Positions 44,880-54,664 of a stretch of 64,000 nt of DNA are shown in pieces. Source of the DNA: Hyphomicrobiales bacterium (lineage in GTDB: Bacteria; Pseudomonadota; Alphaproteobacteria; Rhizobiales; Rhizobiaceae). How positions within the stretch are numbered: position 1 is the first letter of the stretch; each line of letters opens with the position of its first letter. Location of the stretch: assembly GCA_900469345.1 (NCBI GenBank), contig UBWZ01000003.1, positions 80,577 through 144,576 of the forward strand. Reading direction: 5' to 3'. A program made the translations under genes and the position numbers. Under the pieces are notes generated by a model. That model did no database searches and had not been told where the DNA came from. It was given only the letters and a program-made list of their open reading frames with translations.

Positions 44880-45998
44880 CTAGACGCGCATCGGCATCAG
44901 CACGTAGAGTGCGCCCTCGTTGGCCGTATCGCGCACCAGGGTCGGAGAACCCGCATCGGCCAGCATGAAGATGGCATCCTCGCCGGAAAGCTGCGCCGTA
45001 ATGTCGAGAAGATATTTGGCGTTGAAGCCGATTTCCATCGGGTCGTTGTCGTAGCCGACGGCCACTTCCTCGGTCGCGCTGCCGGAATCCGGATTGTTGA
45101 CGGTCAGCATCAGCTGTCCTTCGGTCAGCGACAGCTTCACGGCCCGGCCGCGCTCGGAGGAAATCGTCGAAACGCGATCGACCGCCTTGGTGAAGCTCTG
45201 GCAGTCGACGCGCATTTCCTTGTCGTTGCCGGTCGGGATGACGCGCTGGTAATCCGGGAAGGTACCGTCGATGAGCTTGGAGGTCATGACGATACCGCCG
45301 ATCGACAGACGGATCTTGGCGTCCGAAAGTTCGACGGTGACGACCGCTTCCGCATCGTCCACCAGCTTCTGCAGCTCGCCGACCGTCTTGCGCGGCACGA
45401 TGATGCCCGGCATGCCTTCCGAACCGGATGGCGCGTTCACGTCGGCGCGGGCGAGGCGGTGGCCGTCGGTTGCCACGGCGCGCAGCTTGAGGTCGCCCTC
45501 CGCTTCGATCGTGTGGAAGAAAATGCCGTTAAGGTAATAGCGGGTTTCCTCGGTCGAGATCGCAAACTGGGTGCGATCGATCAGCATCTTGAGGTCGGTC
45601 GCCTTCAGCTTGAAGGTATGGCTGAAGCTGCCGGCGGTCAGGTCCGGAAAATCGCCTTCCGGCAGGCACTGCAGCGAGAACTTCGAGCGGCCGGACTGCA
45701 CGGTCATCGAGCCGCCGTCGGGATTGGTGGCGAGCAGCACTTCCGAGCCGTCGGGCAGCTTGCGGACGATTTCGTAGAGCAGGTGTGCCGGCACGGTCGT
45801 GGCGCCGGCCTGTTCCACCATGGCCGGCAGGCCTTCGGTGATTTCCAGGTCGAGGTCGGTCGCCTTCAGGTCGAGATTGTTGCCCGAGGCGCGCAGCAGC
45901 ACGTTGGACAGGATCGGAATCGTGTTGCGCCGTTCGACCACGCGATGCACGTGGTTCAGCGACTTCAGGAGGTTGGACCGCTCAAGAGTAATACGCAT
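44880..45998 (-). CDS. dnaN: DNA polymerase III beta sliding clamp
   Basis: The 372-residue clamp (three similar domains) encircles DNA and tethers the polymerase. It starts RITLERSNLLKSLNHVHRVVERRNTIPILSNVLL and ends GALYVLMPMRV. The frame is open to 46358, but those residues are not clamp-like and would overlap rsmI. The gene is not next to dnaA here, and I recognise no origin-type AT-rich box cluster in the upstream 260 bases. Confidence 0.97.
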   Translation of the reverse strand: MRITLERSNLLKSLNHVHRVVERRNTIPILSNVLLRASGNNLDLKATDLDLEITEGLPAMVEQAGATTVPAHLLYEIVRKLPDGSEVLLATNPDGGSMTVQSGRSKFSLQCLPEGDFPDLTAGSFSHTFKLKATDLKMLIDRTQFAISTEETRYYLNGIFFHTIEAEGDLKLRAVATDGHRLARADVNAPSGSEGMPGIIVPRKTVGELQKLVDDAEAVVTVELSDAKIRLSIGGIVMTSKLIDGTFPDYQRVIPTGNDKEMRVDCQSFTKAVDRVSTISSERGRAVKLSLTEGQLMLTVNNPDSGSATEEVAVGYDNDPMEIGFNAKYLLDITAQLSGEDAIFMLADAGSPTLVRDTANEGALYVLMPMRV

Positions 45999-46238
45999 GG
46001 ACGCTATCGCTTTCGACCCCTGGCAGGCCGGCGGGCCGGCTGCCTTACATTTCGGTGGCTTGAGACAAGCCGAATGACGTGGACCGGCAAAATGGCAGAG
46101 GTTGCCGGACAAAAGCAAGAGGCGAACACGGCCTGTCGGGGGCAATCCACTGCCGGGAGCGGCTAAACGGCCGGGAGATGCGCACCTCCCGGCCGCACTT
46201 TGCTTGCCGAACGCTGTTGCCTCGACCATAAGGAGGAC

Positions 46239-46268
46239 ATGATCTCGAACTCGGCCGGATGCGCGTGA
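46239..46268 (+). other. Nine-codon ORF overlapping the rsmI start
   Basis: ATG at 46239 lies just after AAGGAGG (46230-46236) and the frame ends at TGA 46266-46268, encoding MISNSAGCA, with rsmI ATG (46259) inside it in another frame. rsmI has no ribosome site of its own. One extra base between 46254 and 46258 would put the first ATG in frame with rsmI, so it may be the real rsmI start behind a sequence error. The 2-base spacing to the ribosome site is short. Confidence 0.45.
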
Positions 46269-47179
46269 CAGAAGTACCGAAAACCCAGCGCGGTTACCGC
46301 CTCGCCAACACCTTCGTACCGGCGCGGCCGGTGGAGCCTGCGCTCTACCTCGTGGCAACGCCGATCGGCAACCTCCAGGATATCACGCTTCGCGCGCTCG
46401 AGACCCTGGCGGGCGCCGATGTGCTGGCCTGCGAGGACACCCGCGTCACCCGGGTGCTGCTGGATCGGTATGGCATCGTCAACCGGCCCTACGCCTATCA
46501 CGAGCACAATGCCGACGAGGTCGGCCCGAAGCTGATCGCCGCTCTGGACGAGGGCCGCTCCGTGGCGCTTGTCTCGGACGCAGGCACGCCTTTGGTTTCC
46601 GACCCCGGCTACCGGCTGGGGCAGATGGCGATCGAAGCCGGGCACCGGGTTGTCCCCATCCCCGGCGCCTCTGCGCCGCTCGCCGGGCTCGTGGGTTCGG
46701 GGCTGCCGTCCGATGCCTTCCTGTTCGCCGGCTTCCTTCCCGTCAAGGAAAAGGGCCGGCGCGACCGCCTGGCGGAACTCTCCAGGATACCCTCGACCCT
46801 GATCTTCTTTGAATCGCCGCACCGGATCGGCGCATCGCTTGCCTCCGCGGTCGCTATCCTCGGTCCGACGCGGCAGGCGTGCATCGCCCGCGAACTCACC
46901 AAGGCGTTCGAGGAATTCCGCCGCGGAACGCTGGAAGAACTGGCGGACTATTACGGCGGCGAACGAGTGGTAAAAGGCGAGGTTGTGTTTCTCCTGGCCC
47001 CGCCAGAGCCGGACGACGTGCCAGGCGCGGTCGAGGTCGACGTCCTGTTGCGCGAGCTCTCGGCCACCATGCCGACTGCCAAGGCCGCCGCCGAAGCGGC
47101 GCGGCTGACCGGATTGTCGCGCAAGGACCTCTATCAGCGGCTGCTCGGCATGAAGGGCTCGGATGGGCAGGAGGCCTGA
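46259..47179 (+). CDS. rsmI: 16S rRNA (cytidine(1402)-2'-O)-methyltransferase
   Basis: The 306-residue RsmI (YraL) methylates ribose of C1402 in the 30S decoding centre. It shows YLVATPIGNLQDITLRALETL, CEDTRVTRVLLDRYGI, the SAM-binding ALVSDAGTPLVSDPGY and PGASAPLAGLVGSGL. An unusual 5' end: its ATG has no ribosome site and lies inside a tiny ORF. yraN begins inside its last codons, as in many bacteria. Confidence 0.96.
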   Translation: MRVTEVPKTQRGYRLANTFVPARPVEPALYLVATPIGNLQDITLRALETLAGADVLACEDTRVTRVLLDRYGIVNRPYAYHEHNADEVGPKLIAALDEGRSVALVSDAGTPLVSDPGYRLGQMAIEAGHRVVPIPGASAPLAGLVGSGLPSDAFLFAGFLPVKEKGRRDRLAELSRIPSTLIFFESPHRIGASLASAVAILGPTRQACIARELTKAFEEFRRGTLEELADYYGGERVVKGEVVFLLAPPEPDDVPGAVEVDVLLRELSATMPTAKAAAEAARLTGLSRKDLYQRLLGMKGSDGQEA

Positions 47180-47549
47180 CCAAAGGAACGTCCAGGTGTC
47201 CGCGAGCCGCCGCAAGGCGGAGCGGCGCGGCCAGTTTGCGGAATATAGGGCGGCCCTCGGCCTGCTGCTGAAGGGCTACCGGATTCTTGATATCCGCTAC
47301 CGCACCAGGCTTGGCGAGATCGACATCGTCGCCCGCCGGGGCGAGGTCCTGGCCTTCGTCGAGGTCAAGGCAAGGCCGGACGCCTCGACGGGCATCGATG
47401 CCGTCGGCTCTGAAAGCCAGCGGCGCATCCGCGCTGCAAGCGATCTGTGGCTGGCACGGCACGCAGACCTTGCGGGCCTCGCGCAGCGTTATGATGTCGT
47501 GGTGGTCTCGCCACGCCGCTGGCCGCGCCATTTCCCCAATGCGTTCTGA
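47163..47549 (+). CDS. YraN family endonuclease-like protein (UPF0102)
   Basis: The 128-residue protein has the PD-(D/E)xK nuclease core RLGEIDIVARRGEVLAFVEVKAR: the Asp of EID and the Glu-x-Lys of VEVK are the metal-site residues. Exact role unknown; family members are often found beside rsmI. ATG at 47163 overlaps rsmI by 17 bases; a GTG at 47196 has its own AAGGA and is an alternative giving 117 residues. Confidence 0.92.
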   Translation: MGRRPDQRNVQVSASRRKAERRGQFAEYRAALGLLLKGYRILDIRYRTRLGEIDIVARRGEVLAFVEVKARPDASTGIDAVGSESQRRIRAASDLWLARHADLAGLAQRYDVVVVSPRRWPRHFPNAF

Positions 47550-47663
47550 TCAAGCCGCGGAGGGCGGCAATCTTGGCGACAATTAAACTTGTCGCGACCG
47601 CCGCAGGATTGCGCTTACCGATTGCCGCTACTAGTCTCTGGACTGGACAGGTTTGGGGGCAAG

Positions 47664-48167
47664 ATGAGCTGGCATATTCTGGCGGCCATGGTTTCGGCCA
47701 TGGCGGTTCCGTATCGGGCAATTGAGATCAGACGGCCAGCCACGCCGTCCTTCGTCGCGGGGTCGGCGGATGCGCTGGAGATGCGTGCGGCGCCGATCGA
47801 ACCGGGCTGGGTCGTCGAGGGAAAGCCGCAGGCCCGCATCGCGCATCATTCGAAGGCCGAGGACGAATCCGGTCTGACCGGAGTATGGGATTGTACGGCC
47901 GGTACGTTCCGGTGGTTCTTTGCCTGGGACGAGACCGTGATGATCCTTGACGGCGACGTTCTCGTGACAGCCGAAGACGGGACCGAGCGACTGCTTCGCA
48001 CCGGTGACATCGGCTATTTCAAGGGCGGCACCTGGGCCACCTGGCGGGTCGATACCTATGTGAGGAAGATCGCCTTCCTGCGCCGGCCCGCACCCGCGCC
48101 GCTTGCCCTTGCCTATCGCTTGCGCAACCGGCTGCGCCGAGGCCCGGCCGCCGGACTTGCCGGCTGA
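47664..48167 (+). CDS. Cupin domain protein
   Basis: The 167-residue protein has a DUF861-type cupin core: GVWDCTAGTFRWFFAWDETVMILDGDVLVTAEDGTERLLRTGDIGYFKGGTWATWRV. Histidine ligands usual for cupin metal sites are mostly replaced (by Asp and Tyr), so it may not bind metal. A GGGGG stretch precedes the ATG at 47664; an in-frame ATG at 47589 has no ribosome site. It stands between yraN and gshB. Ligand unknown. Confidence 0.85.
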   Translation: MSWHILAAMVSAMAVPYRAIEIRRPATPSFVAGSADALEMRAAPIEPGWVVEGKPQARIAHHSKAEDESGLTGVWDCTAGTFRWFFAWDETVMILDGDVLVTAEDGTERLLRTGDIGYFKGGTWATWRVDTYVRKIAFLRRPAPAPLALAYRLRNRLRRGPAAGLAG

Positions 48168-48261
48168 CGACCCCGGACCCTGATTGCCCCCGGCTGCGTG
48201 CTATTCCATTTGCATGCGAAGCGCTCTAGATCAGGCAAGCACAATTCTAGGGACAGAAGCC

Positions 48262-49212
48262 ATGGCAAAAATCCGCAAGGTCGCATTCCAGATGGACCAC
48301 GTTTCCGGCATCGGCATCGGCGGTGATTCCACCTTTGCCATGGCGCTGGAAGCCCAGTCGCGAGGCTATGAGCTCTTTCACTATACGCCGGACCGGCTGA
48401 CCATGCGCGACGGCCGTATCTTAGCAGCCGTCGAGCCGCTCACCGTCCGCGACATCAAGGGCGATCATTTTTCGCTGGGCGAACGCGAGCGGGTCGATCT
48501 TTCCACCATGGACGTGGTGCATCTGCGCCAGGATCCTCCCTTCGACATGGGCTATATCACCTCGACCCATCTGCTGGAGCGGATCCATCCGAAGACGCTC
48601 GTGGTCAATGATCCCGCCTGGGTTCGCAATTCGCCGGAAAAGATATTCGTCACCGAATTTGGCGATCTCATGCCGGCTACGCTGATTTCGCGCGACCCGC
48701 AGGAGATCGCCAGCTTTCGGGAAGAGCTGGGCGACATCATCCTGAAGCCGCTATACGGCAATGGCGGCGCAGGCGTCTTCCACTCGGCTCGCGACGATCG
48801 CAACTTCACCTCGCTTCTGGAGATGTTCGGGCAGATGTATCGCGGCGAGCCCTACATCGCGCAGGCCTATCTTCCGGCCGTGCGCAAGGGCGACAAGCGG
48901 ATCCTGCTGGTCGACGGGGAGCCGGTCGGCGCCATCAACCGCGTACCGGCCGAGACCGACAGCCGCTCCAACATGCATGTCGGCGGTCGCGCCGAGGCAA
49001 CCGAGATTACCCCGCGCGAACGTGAAATCTGCGCTCGCATCGGTCCGGCCCTGCGGCAACGCGGCTTCATCTTCGTCGGCATCGACGTGATCGGCGACTA
49101 TATGACCGAGATCAACGTCACGTCTCCGACCGGCATCCGCGAAGTCAAGAAGTTCGGCGGCGCCGATGTCGCAAGCCTGATCTGGGATGCCATCGAAGCC
49201 AAGCGCGCCTGA
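48262..49212 (+). CDS. gshB: Glutathione synthetase
   Basis: The 316-residue ATP-grasp enzyme joins gamma-glutamylcysteine and glycine. It shows [28 protein letters not shown] at the N-terminus, [19 protein letters not shown], the ATP-grasp loop [17 protein letters not shown] and the C-terminal [25 protein letters not shown]. The frame extends to 48184 but 48262 begins the GshB consensus. A terminator-like hairpin follows. Confidence 0.97.
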   Translation: MAKIRKVAFQMDHVSGIGIGGDSTFAMALEAQSRGYELFHYTPDRLTMRDGRILAAVEPLTVRDIKGDHFSLGERERVDLSTMDVVHLRQDPPFDMGYITSTHLLERIHPKTLVVNDPAWVRNSPEKIFVTEFGDLMPATLISRDPQEIASFREELGDIILKPLYGNGGAGVFHSARDDRNFTSLLEMFGQMYRGEPYIAQAYLPAVRKGDKRILLVDGEPVGAINRVPAETDSRSNMHVGGRAEATEITPREREICARIGPALRQRGFIFVGIDVIGDYMTEINVTSPTGIREVKKFGGADVASLIWDAIEAKRA

Positions 49213-49224
49213 GGCCCCGTCAGA

Positions 49225-49252
49225 CAGCCGGCAATGTCGCCGGCTGCCTTTA
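49225..49252 (+). terminator. Terminator-like hairpin after gshB
   Basis: CAGCCGGC (49225-49232) pairs perfectly with GCCGGCTG (49239-49246) around AATGTC; a CCTTTAAA stretch follows. The T run is short, so intrinsic termination is likely but not certain. Confidence 0.55.
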
Positions 49253-49352
49253 AATGTTCTTGTTTCATTCCCTGTTTCGTGCCAGATTGCTGGTCGGGGC
49301 ACGGAAGCGCGGATGCTGCCGTTTCAGACATGATGTTTGGGAGCGGGTCGGC

Positions 49353-50885
49353 ATGGTTGCGCGGGTGAGCACGGTTGCGTTTCAGGGGATAGAAGGCGTT
49401 CCGGTGGACGTCCAGGTCATGATCGGCCCCGGCAAGATCAACATGCATATCGTCGGTCTGCCGGACAAGGCGGTCGCTGAAAGTCGGGAACGGGTCCAGG
49501 CGGCACTGCATGCGTCCGGCCTGGCGATGCCACCCAAAAAGGTCACCATCAATCTGGCGCCCGCCGATCTCCCCAAGGAGGGATCGCATTTCGACCTGCC
49601 GATCGCGCTGGGACTGATGGCCGCGCTCGGGGCCATTCCCGGCGATGCCCTGACCGATTACGTCGTGCTGGGGGAACTGAACCTCGACGGCACGCTTGCC
49701 CCGGTTGCCGGGGCGCTTCCCGCCGCGATCGGCGCCAATGCCATGGGAAAGGGGCTGATCTGCCCGGTCGACAGTGGCTCGGAGGCGGCCTGGGCAGGCG
49801 CCGACATCGACATCATCGCGCCGCGCAGCCTGATCGCACTCGCCAATCATTTTCGCGGCACGCAGGTCATCACGCGGCCGCTCCCGGCCATCCGGGCGCA
49901 ACCGGGCAATCTGCCCGATCTGGCCGAGATCAAGGGACAGGAGACCGCCAAGCGGGCTCTGGAGGTCGCCGCTGCCGGAGGCCACAATCTGCTGATGGTC
50001 GGGCCGCCCGGCTCCGGCAAATCCATGCTGGCCGCGCGGCTTCCCTCCATCCTGCCGCCGCTCGGCGCCGCCGAGCTGCTTGAAGTCTCGATGATCCACT
50101 CGATTGCAGGGCAGCTCTCCGGCGGCCGGTTGTCGGACCGGCGGCCCTACCGGGCGCCGCACCATTCCGCCACCATGGCGGCGCTCGTCGGTGGCGGGCT
50201 GAGAGCCCGGCCAGGGGAGGCATCGCTTGCCCATCACGGCGTGCTGTTTCTGGATGAATTCCCCGAGTTTTCGCCACAGGTGCTCGATGCGCTTCGCCAG
50301 CCGCTGGAGAGCGGCGAATGCGTCATCGCAAGGGCCAATCACCGCGTCTCCTATCCGGCGAGCATCCAGCTCGTGGCCGCCATGAACCCCTGCCGGTGCG
50401 GCATGGCGGGGGAGCCCGGCCACTTCTGCGCCCGGGGACCGCGGTGCGCCTCGGACTATCAGGCGCGCATTTCCGGGCCGCTGATGGACCGCATCGATAT
50501 CCGCATCGACGTGCCGGCCGTTTCGGCCATGGACCTCATCAGGCCTGCGCCGGCCGAAAAGAGCGCGGACATTGCCCGGCGGGTCGCGGCTGCGCGCGAC
50601 AGGCAGCGGGAACGCTTCGAGCGGGCAGGGGCCGGAACGGCGGTGACCAATGCCCGCTGCTCGACGGCACTGATCGAGCAGATCGCGGAACCCGATGCGG
50701 GCGGGCTTCAGCTGCTGCGGGATGCCGCCGAAAAACTGAAATTCTCCGCCCGCGGCTATCACCGGGTCCTGAAGGTTGCCCGGACGCTGGCGGATCTCGA
50801 CGGCAAGGATCGCGTCGGACGCATCCACCTTGCCGAGGCGATTTCCTACCGCATGGCGAGCGAACGCCTGGCGCCGGCGGCGTAA
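49353..50885 (+). CDS. YifB/ComM family Mg-chelatase-like AAA ATPase
   Basis: The 510-residue protein begins with a Lon-like S5 fold (VDVQVMIGPGKINMHIVGLPDKAVAESRERV) and then has a Mg-chelatase-type AAA module: P-loop GPPGSGKSMLAARL, Walker B FLDEFPEF, and the sensor/arginine regions, with a C-terminal domain carrying CRCG and HFCARGPRCA cysteines. ComM promotes branch migration during natural transformation in other bacteria. The ATG at 49353 is preferred over an upstream in-frame ATG at 49254. Confidence 0.93.
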   Translation: MVARVSTVAFQGIEGVPVDVQVMIGPGKINMHIVGLPDKAVAESRERVQAALHASGLAMPPKKVTINLAPADLPKEGSHFDLPIALGLMAALGAIPGDALTDYVVLGELNLDGTLAPVAGALPAAIGANAMGKGLICPVDSGSEAAWAGADIDIIAPRSLIALANHFRGTQVITRPLPAIRAQPGNLPDLAEIKGQETAKRALEVAAAGGHNLLMVGPPGSGKSMLAARLPSILPPLGAAELLEVSMIHSIAGQLSGGRLSDRRPYRAPHHSATMAALVGGGLRARPGEASLAHHGVLFLDEFPEFSPQVLDALRQPLESGECVIARANHRVSYPASIQLVAAMNPCRCGMAGEPGHFCARGPRCASDYQARISGPLMDRIDIRIDVPAVSAMDLIRPAPAEKSADIARRVAAARDRQRERFERAGAGTAVTNARCSTALIEQIAEPDAGGLQLLRDAAEKLKFSARGYHRVLKVARTLADLDGKDRVGRIHLAEAISYRMASERLAPAA

Positions 50886-50971
50886 GCCCGCGCCCGGCGC
50901 CTGCTGAGCTCAAGATGGGCTGGCAGATGATGAGCGATGGCTTGCCCTCCGCCTGCGCGGAGAGGCGCTGC

Positions 50972-51025
50972 CCGGCTCCAGACTATCCGGCTGCCAGGAT
51001 GCCCGGCTAACCGGCTTGCAGGATG
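50972..51025 (+). repeat. Degenerate CCGGCT direct repeats
   Basis: CCGGCT occurs four times, at 50972, 50987, 51003 and 51011; two units are long: CCGGCTGCCAGGATG (50987-51001) and CCGGCTTGCAGGATG (51011-51025), which differ at two positions. They occupy the gap between the convergent yifB and HWE-kinase genes, ending at the kinase stop. Confidence 0.45.
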
Positions 51026-52075
51026 TCAGGGGGCAGTCGGGGTTTCGGTCGGGCCGAGCATGTCGGTCGGCAGCGACATGCGGATGATCGCACCGGTTTC
51101 GGGGTAGCTCGAGTCGGTCTGACCGCGCACGCCGGAGATCATCCGCTTCATCAGGGTCGAACCGAAACCGCCGGTGCCGTTCTCGCGCAGCACGGGGACC
51201 GGCCCGCCGGTCTCGCGCCATTCGATCACGAGCCTGCTCTCCTCGCCGGCAGGCTGCTCCAGGCGCCAGGCAAGGTCGATATGCCCGGTGCTGACGCTGA
51301 GCGCGCCGTATTTCGCAGCGTTGGTGCCCAGTTCGTGAAGGATGAGGCTGAGCACGACCACCGTCTGCCCACCGATCGGCACCCGCGGTCCGGAGGCCGA
51401 AAAGCGCGGCGTGCCGACAATCGAGAAGGGTTCGAGCGCCTGGAAGATGACTGCCTGCAGCGAAACGTCCTCGCCCTCGCGCAGGCCGCGCAGCAGGAGG
51501 TTGGAGCGGCCGAGTGCGGTCAGCCGGTCGCGCAGCCGCGCGGCGAGCTCCTCGGCGCTGGAGGCGTTCTTCAGGGACAGGCTGATGATCGCGTTGATCG
51601 TGGCGAATATGTTCTTCAGCCGGTGGTCAAGCTCCTGCGCCATCACTTCCTGGTTGTCGGCAAGGCGCTGGGTTTCCTGCCGTGCGGCGATTTCCGCCCG
51701 GTAGGCGGCCATCATCAGGTGGATCAGGGTGAGATCGGTGATGATGACGAAGACGTAGAGCCCCATCGCCACCAGCGTGCCGGCCGATAAGTCGAAGCGG
51801 TAGGGGGTAATGAAGAAGAACCAGGCGGCGAGGCCCGAAAGCACGGAGACCAGAATGCCCTGCCGCACGCCGAACACGAAACCGCAGATGACGACGGCGG
51901 GAAAGAAGGTAAGGAAGGGGAAGCCCGCCGGCATCAACGGGTCGAGCCAGGCCCTCAGCGCCAGCGCGACGAGGAACACCACGAGGCTCGCGCCATAGGT
52001 GACGACCTTGTCCTTGCTGGACAAGTTCTTCTGAACAGCGGCAAATGCCGGCAGGGTATCGAAATAGGCGCGCAT
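51026..52075 (-). CDS. Sensor histidine kinase, DUF4118 plus HWE-type kinase
   Basis: The 349-residue kinase has an N-terminal DUF4118 membrane domain with four helices (about 27-125), then the phospho-acceptor ELDHRLKNIFATINAI (His151) of the HisKA_2/HWE class, and an ATPase domain ending with EWRETGGP and the GFGSTLMKRMI segment. The WRE triplet marks the HWE subclass, common in rhizobia. No response regulator gene is adjacent, so the partner is elsewhere. The signal is unknown. Confidence 0.92.
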   Translation of the reverse strand: MRAYFDTLPAFAAVQKNLSSKDKVVTYGASLVVFLVALALRAWLDPLMPAGFPFLTFFPAVVICGFVFGVRQGILVSVLSGLAAWFFFITPYRFDLSAGTLVAMGLYVFVIITDLTLIHLMMAAYRAEIAARQETQRLADNQEVMAQELDHRLKNIFATINAIISLSLKNASSAEELAARLRDRLTALGRSNLLLRGLREGEDVSLQAVIFQALEPFSIVGTPRFSASGPRVPIGGQTVVVLSLILHELGTNAAKYGALSVSTGHIDLAWRLEQPAGEESRLVIEWRETGGPVPVLRENGTGGFGSTLMKRMISGVRGQTDSSYPETGAIIRMSLPTDMLGPTETPTAP

Positions 52076-52253
52076 GGGGCTCGATAGGCTGTCAACACGA
52101 TTTTGTGAAGACCCTAGTTGAGCGGCTTTTGATGGACAAGCAACTCAGCCGGGTGTGTCCGGGATCGCCGGAGTTCGTGGGAAATCAGGCGTCAACGCAA
52201 CCGATCGCGTGCTTGAGGCGGACCGCACGCAAAATCGTCGGCGACGACCGCGT

Positions 52254-53216
52254 CTATTCTCCCAGTCCTTCGAACAGCGCGGTCGAGAGGTAGCGCTCGG
52301 CAAACGAGGGGATGATGACGACCAGGTTCTTGCCGGCATTTTCCTCGCGGCACCCGATCTCGATCGCCGCCGTCAGGGCCGCCCCCGAGGAAATCCCGAC
52401 CGGCACCCCCTCGAGGCGCGCCACCAGCCGGGCCATCTGCAGCGCCTCGGTGCTGTTGACGGTGACGACCTCGTCATAGATGTGGGTGTCGAGGATTTTC
52501 GGCGCAAAGCCTGCGCCGATGCCCTGGATCTTGTGCGGCCCGGGTTGCCCGCCGGAAAGCACCGGCGATTCCTCCGGCTCGACGGCGATGATCTTCAGCT
52601 GCGGATTGCGGCTCTTGAGGACCTGGCCGGTGCCGGTGATGGTGCCGCCCGTGCCGATGCCGGATACGAAGATATCGATCTTGCCGTCCAAGTCGTTCCA
52701 GATTTCCTCGGCAGTGGTCTGCCGGTGGATTTCCGGGTTGGCGGGATTTTCGAACTGCTGCGGAATGACGGCGTCCGGTATCGAGGCGGCGAGCTCTTCG
52801 GCCCTAGCAATGGCGCCCTTCATGCCCTTCGGCGCCTCGGTCAGCACCAGTTCGGCCCCGAGCAGAGCGAGCATCTTGCGTCGTTCGATCGACATGCTTT
52901 CCGGCATGGTGAGGATCAGCCGGTACCCCTTGGCCGCTGCCGCGAACGCAAGCGCGATGCCCGTATTGCCGGAGGTCGGCTCGACCAGCGTGGTCTTGCC
53001 GGGCGTGATCCTGCCCTGGGCTTCCAGGCTCTCGATCATGGCGACGCCGATGCGGTCCTTGACGGACGAGATCGGGTTGAAGAATTCCAGCTTGGCGAGG
53101 AGGTTTGCCTTGACGCCCTTTTCGCGGGCAAGCTTGTCGAGCCGCACGATCGGCGTGTCGCCGATGGTTTCGGTGATCGATGAGTAGATGCGGCCGCGGC
53201 CGGGCTTCGTCGACAT
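52254..53216 (-). CDS. cysK: Cysteine synthase A (O-acetylserine sulfhydrylase)
   Basis: The 320-residue PLP enzyme makes cysteine from O-acetylserine and sulfide. The PLP lysine is Lys53 in [31 protein letters not shown] is the substrate loop and [16 protein letters not shown] binds phosphate. The frame extends to 53405, but ATG 53216 follows GGGGGA and begins the CysK consensus. It is divergent from dps. Confidence 0.95.
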   Translation of the reverse strand: MSTKPGRGRIYSSITETIGDTPIVRLDKLAREKGVKANLLAKLEFFNPISSVKDRIGVAMIESLEAQGRITPGKTTLVEPTSGNTGIALAFAAAAKGYRLILTMPESMSIERRKMLALLGAELVLTEAPKGMKGAIARAEELAASIPDAVIPQQFENPANPEIHRQTTAEEIWNDLDGKIDIFVSGIGTGGTITGTGQVLKSRNPQLKIIAVEPEESPVLSGGQPGPHKIQGIGAGFAPKILDTHIYDEVVTVNSTEALQMARLVARLEGVPVGISSGAALTAAIEIGCREENAGKNLVVIIPSFAERYLSTALFEGLGE

Positions 53217-53455
53217 GTGGATCCCCCATGAAATGCGCTGCTGCAAAGATAGGGTGAAAGGGGGTGCGACGCCAGCCTGCTGGAACGGTGTTCGGCATTC
53301 CCTGGGCAAGGCCGATGCAAACCGTCCGGATATGGCGGGATCCTCAAAGATTCCCCGATGCCGGCCGGCTACGCATTGAATTCCGCGATGCCAGGCGCAC
53401 CTCAACGCTCGACCGCCGTCGCGGTCGTGCCCCGGATCATGAAAGGTTCGAACTC

Positions 53456-53974
53456 ATGTCTAATTCTGACGTCAAGAAGCGCAAGACCGCCGCGCTCAAC
53501 ACCCCGTCCGGCCTCGGCGCCAATGCCGTTGCCGATATTTCCGCGGCACTGACCACGCTGCTGGCCGATGTGTTTACGCTCTATATGAAAACCAAGAACT
53601 TTCATTGGCACATGTCGGGACCGCATTTTCGCGATTACCACCTTCTTCTCGACGAACAGGGGGAGCAGATCTTCGCCATGACCGACGATCTGGCCGAGCG
53701 CGCCCGCAAGATCGGCGGCACGACGCTCCGCTCGATCGGCCATGCCTCGCGTCTTTCCCGCCTTGAGGACAATGACGCCGATTTCGTCACGCCGGACGAC
53801 ATGATCGCGGAACTGCGCGAGGACAACAGGCAGTTGCTGGGCTTCATGCGCGAAACCCACAGTCTCTGCGATGAGCACGACGATGTCGCCACGGCCAGCC
53901 TCTTGGAAAACTGGATCGACCAGACAGAGCGCCGGACCTGGTTCCTGTTCGAGATCAGCCGTCGCGAGCACTGA
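53456..53974 (+). CDS. dps: Dps family ferritin-like DNA-binding protein
   Basis: The 172-residue Dps subunit forms dodecamers that store iron and protect DNA. Ferroxidase-type residues are in KTKNFHWHMSGPHFRDYHLLLDEQGEQIFAMTDDLAERARKIG. The basic N-terminal tail (SDVKKRKTAALN) can bind DNA. The ATG at 53456 follows GAAAGG; an upstream in-frame start at 53264 has no ribosome site. It is divergent from cysK. Confidence 0.95.
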   Translation: MSNSDVKKRKTAALNTPSGLGANAVADISAALTTLLADVFTLYMKTKNFHWHMSGPHFRDYHLLLDEQGEQIFAMTDDLAERARKIGGTTLRSIGHASRLSRLEDNDADFVTPDDMIAELREDNRQLLGFMRETHSLCDEHDDVATASLLENWIDQTERRTWFLFEISRREH

Positions 53975-54028
53975 TCCGGCATAATCCCTGGTGGCGGCTC
54001 TCAAGGCAGCCATCAGGATCCATATCGC

Positions 54029-54640
54029 TTAGCGCGCCACGATATAGGCGGCCGTCCCCGCAAGGATGGCAGCGGCCGACCGGTTGAGACCCTGCAAGGC
54101 CTTCGGTTTCTTCAGAAGCTCCCGCGCCTTGGAAGCGAGCAGGATATAGGGCAGCAGCACCGCCATCAGCACGGCGAAGGTCGTGGCGACGAGGACGGCA
54201 TAGTCGCGCGGGCCGACATCGGACAGCGGGATGAGGGTCGGCACCAGCGCCACGTAGAACAGCATGGTCTTCGGGTTGCCGAGGGTGACGAGCAGGCCCG
54301 ACAGGAAAGCCGTGCCGGCCTTCGCGCCGGCCTCGGCCCTGATGTCCTGCCGCAGAAGTCCGGCCGTCCATAGCTTCCACGCGATGTAGCAAAGGTAGGC
54401 GGCGCCCAGATATTTGATGATCAGGAAGGGTGTCGTGAAGTTCTGCGCGACGATGGCAAGCCCGAGCACGACGGCCGTCAGGTACACCAGATCGCCCAGG
54501 ATGAGCCCGAGCCCCATGAACAGCGTGGGCCGAAAGCCGGAACCGAGTGCCCGGGCGACAATCGCCGTCATCCCCGGACCGGGAATGGCAGCGGCGATGA
54601 ACAGCGCCAGCGCATAGGTGATTAAGGATGTCAGTGTCAT
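54029..54640 (-). CDS. LysE family amino-acid exporter
   Basis: The 203-residue inner-membrane protein has six helices and the LysE/RhtB marks: the N-terminal FIAAAIPGPGMTAIVARALGSGFR, LGAAYLCYIAWKLW and LLVTLGNPKTMLFYVALVP. Such carriers expel amino acids or derivatives. The substrate is not identifiable. It lies 24 bases downstream of dut on the same strand. Confidence 0.94.
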   Translation of the reverse strand: MTLTSLITYALALFIAAAIPGPGMTAIVARALGSGFRPTLFMGLGLILGDLVYLTAVVLGLAIVAQNFTTPFLIIKYLGAAYLCYIAWKLWTAGLLRQDIRAEAGAKAGTAFLSGLLVTLGNPKTMLFYVALVPTLIPLSDVGPRDYAVLVATTFAVLMAVLLPYILLASKARELLKKPKALQGLNRSAAAILAGTAAYIVAR

Positions 54641-54664
54641 GCGTGGTCTCCCCGAGCTCTCTTG

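Noticed and set aside
45999..46258. Possible replication origin upstream of dnaN
   Set aside because: No DnaA-box cluster (TTATCCACA-like) and no dnaA gene; simply the divergent promoter region.
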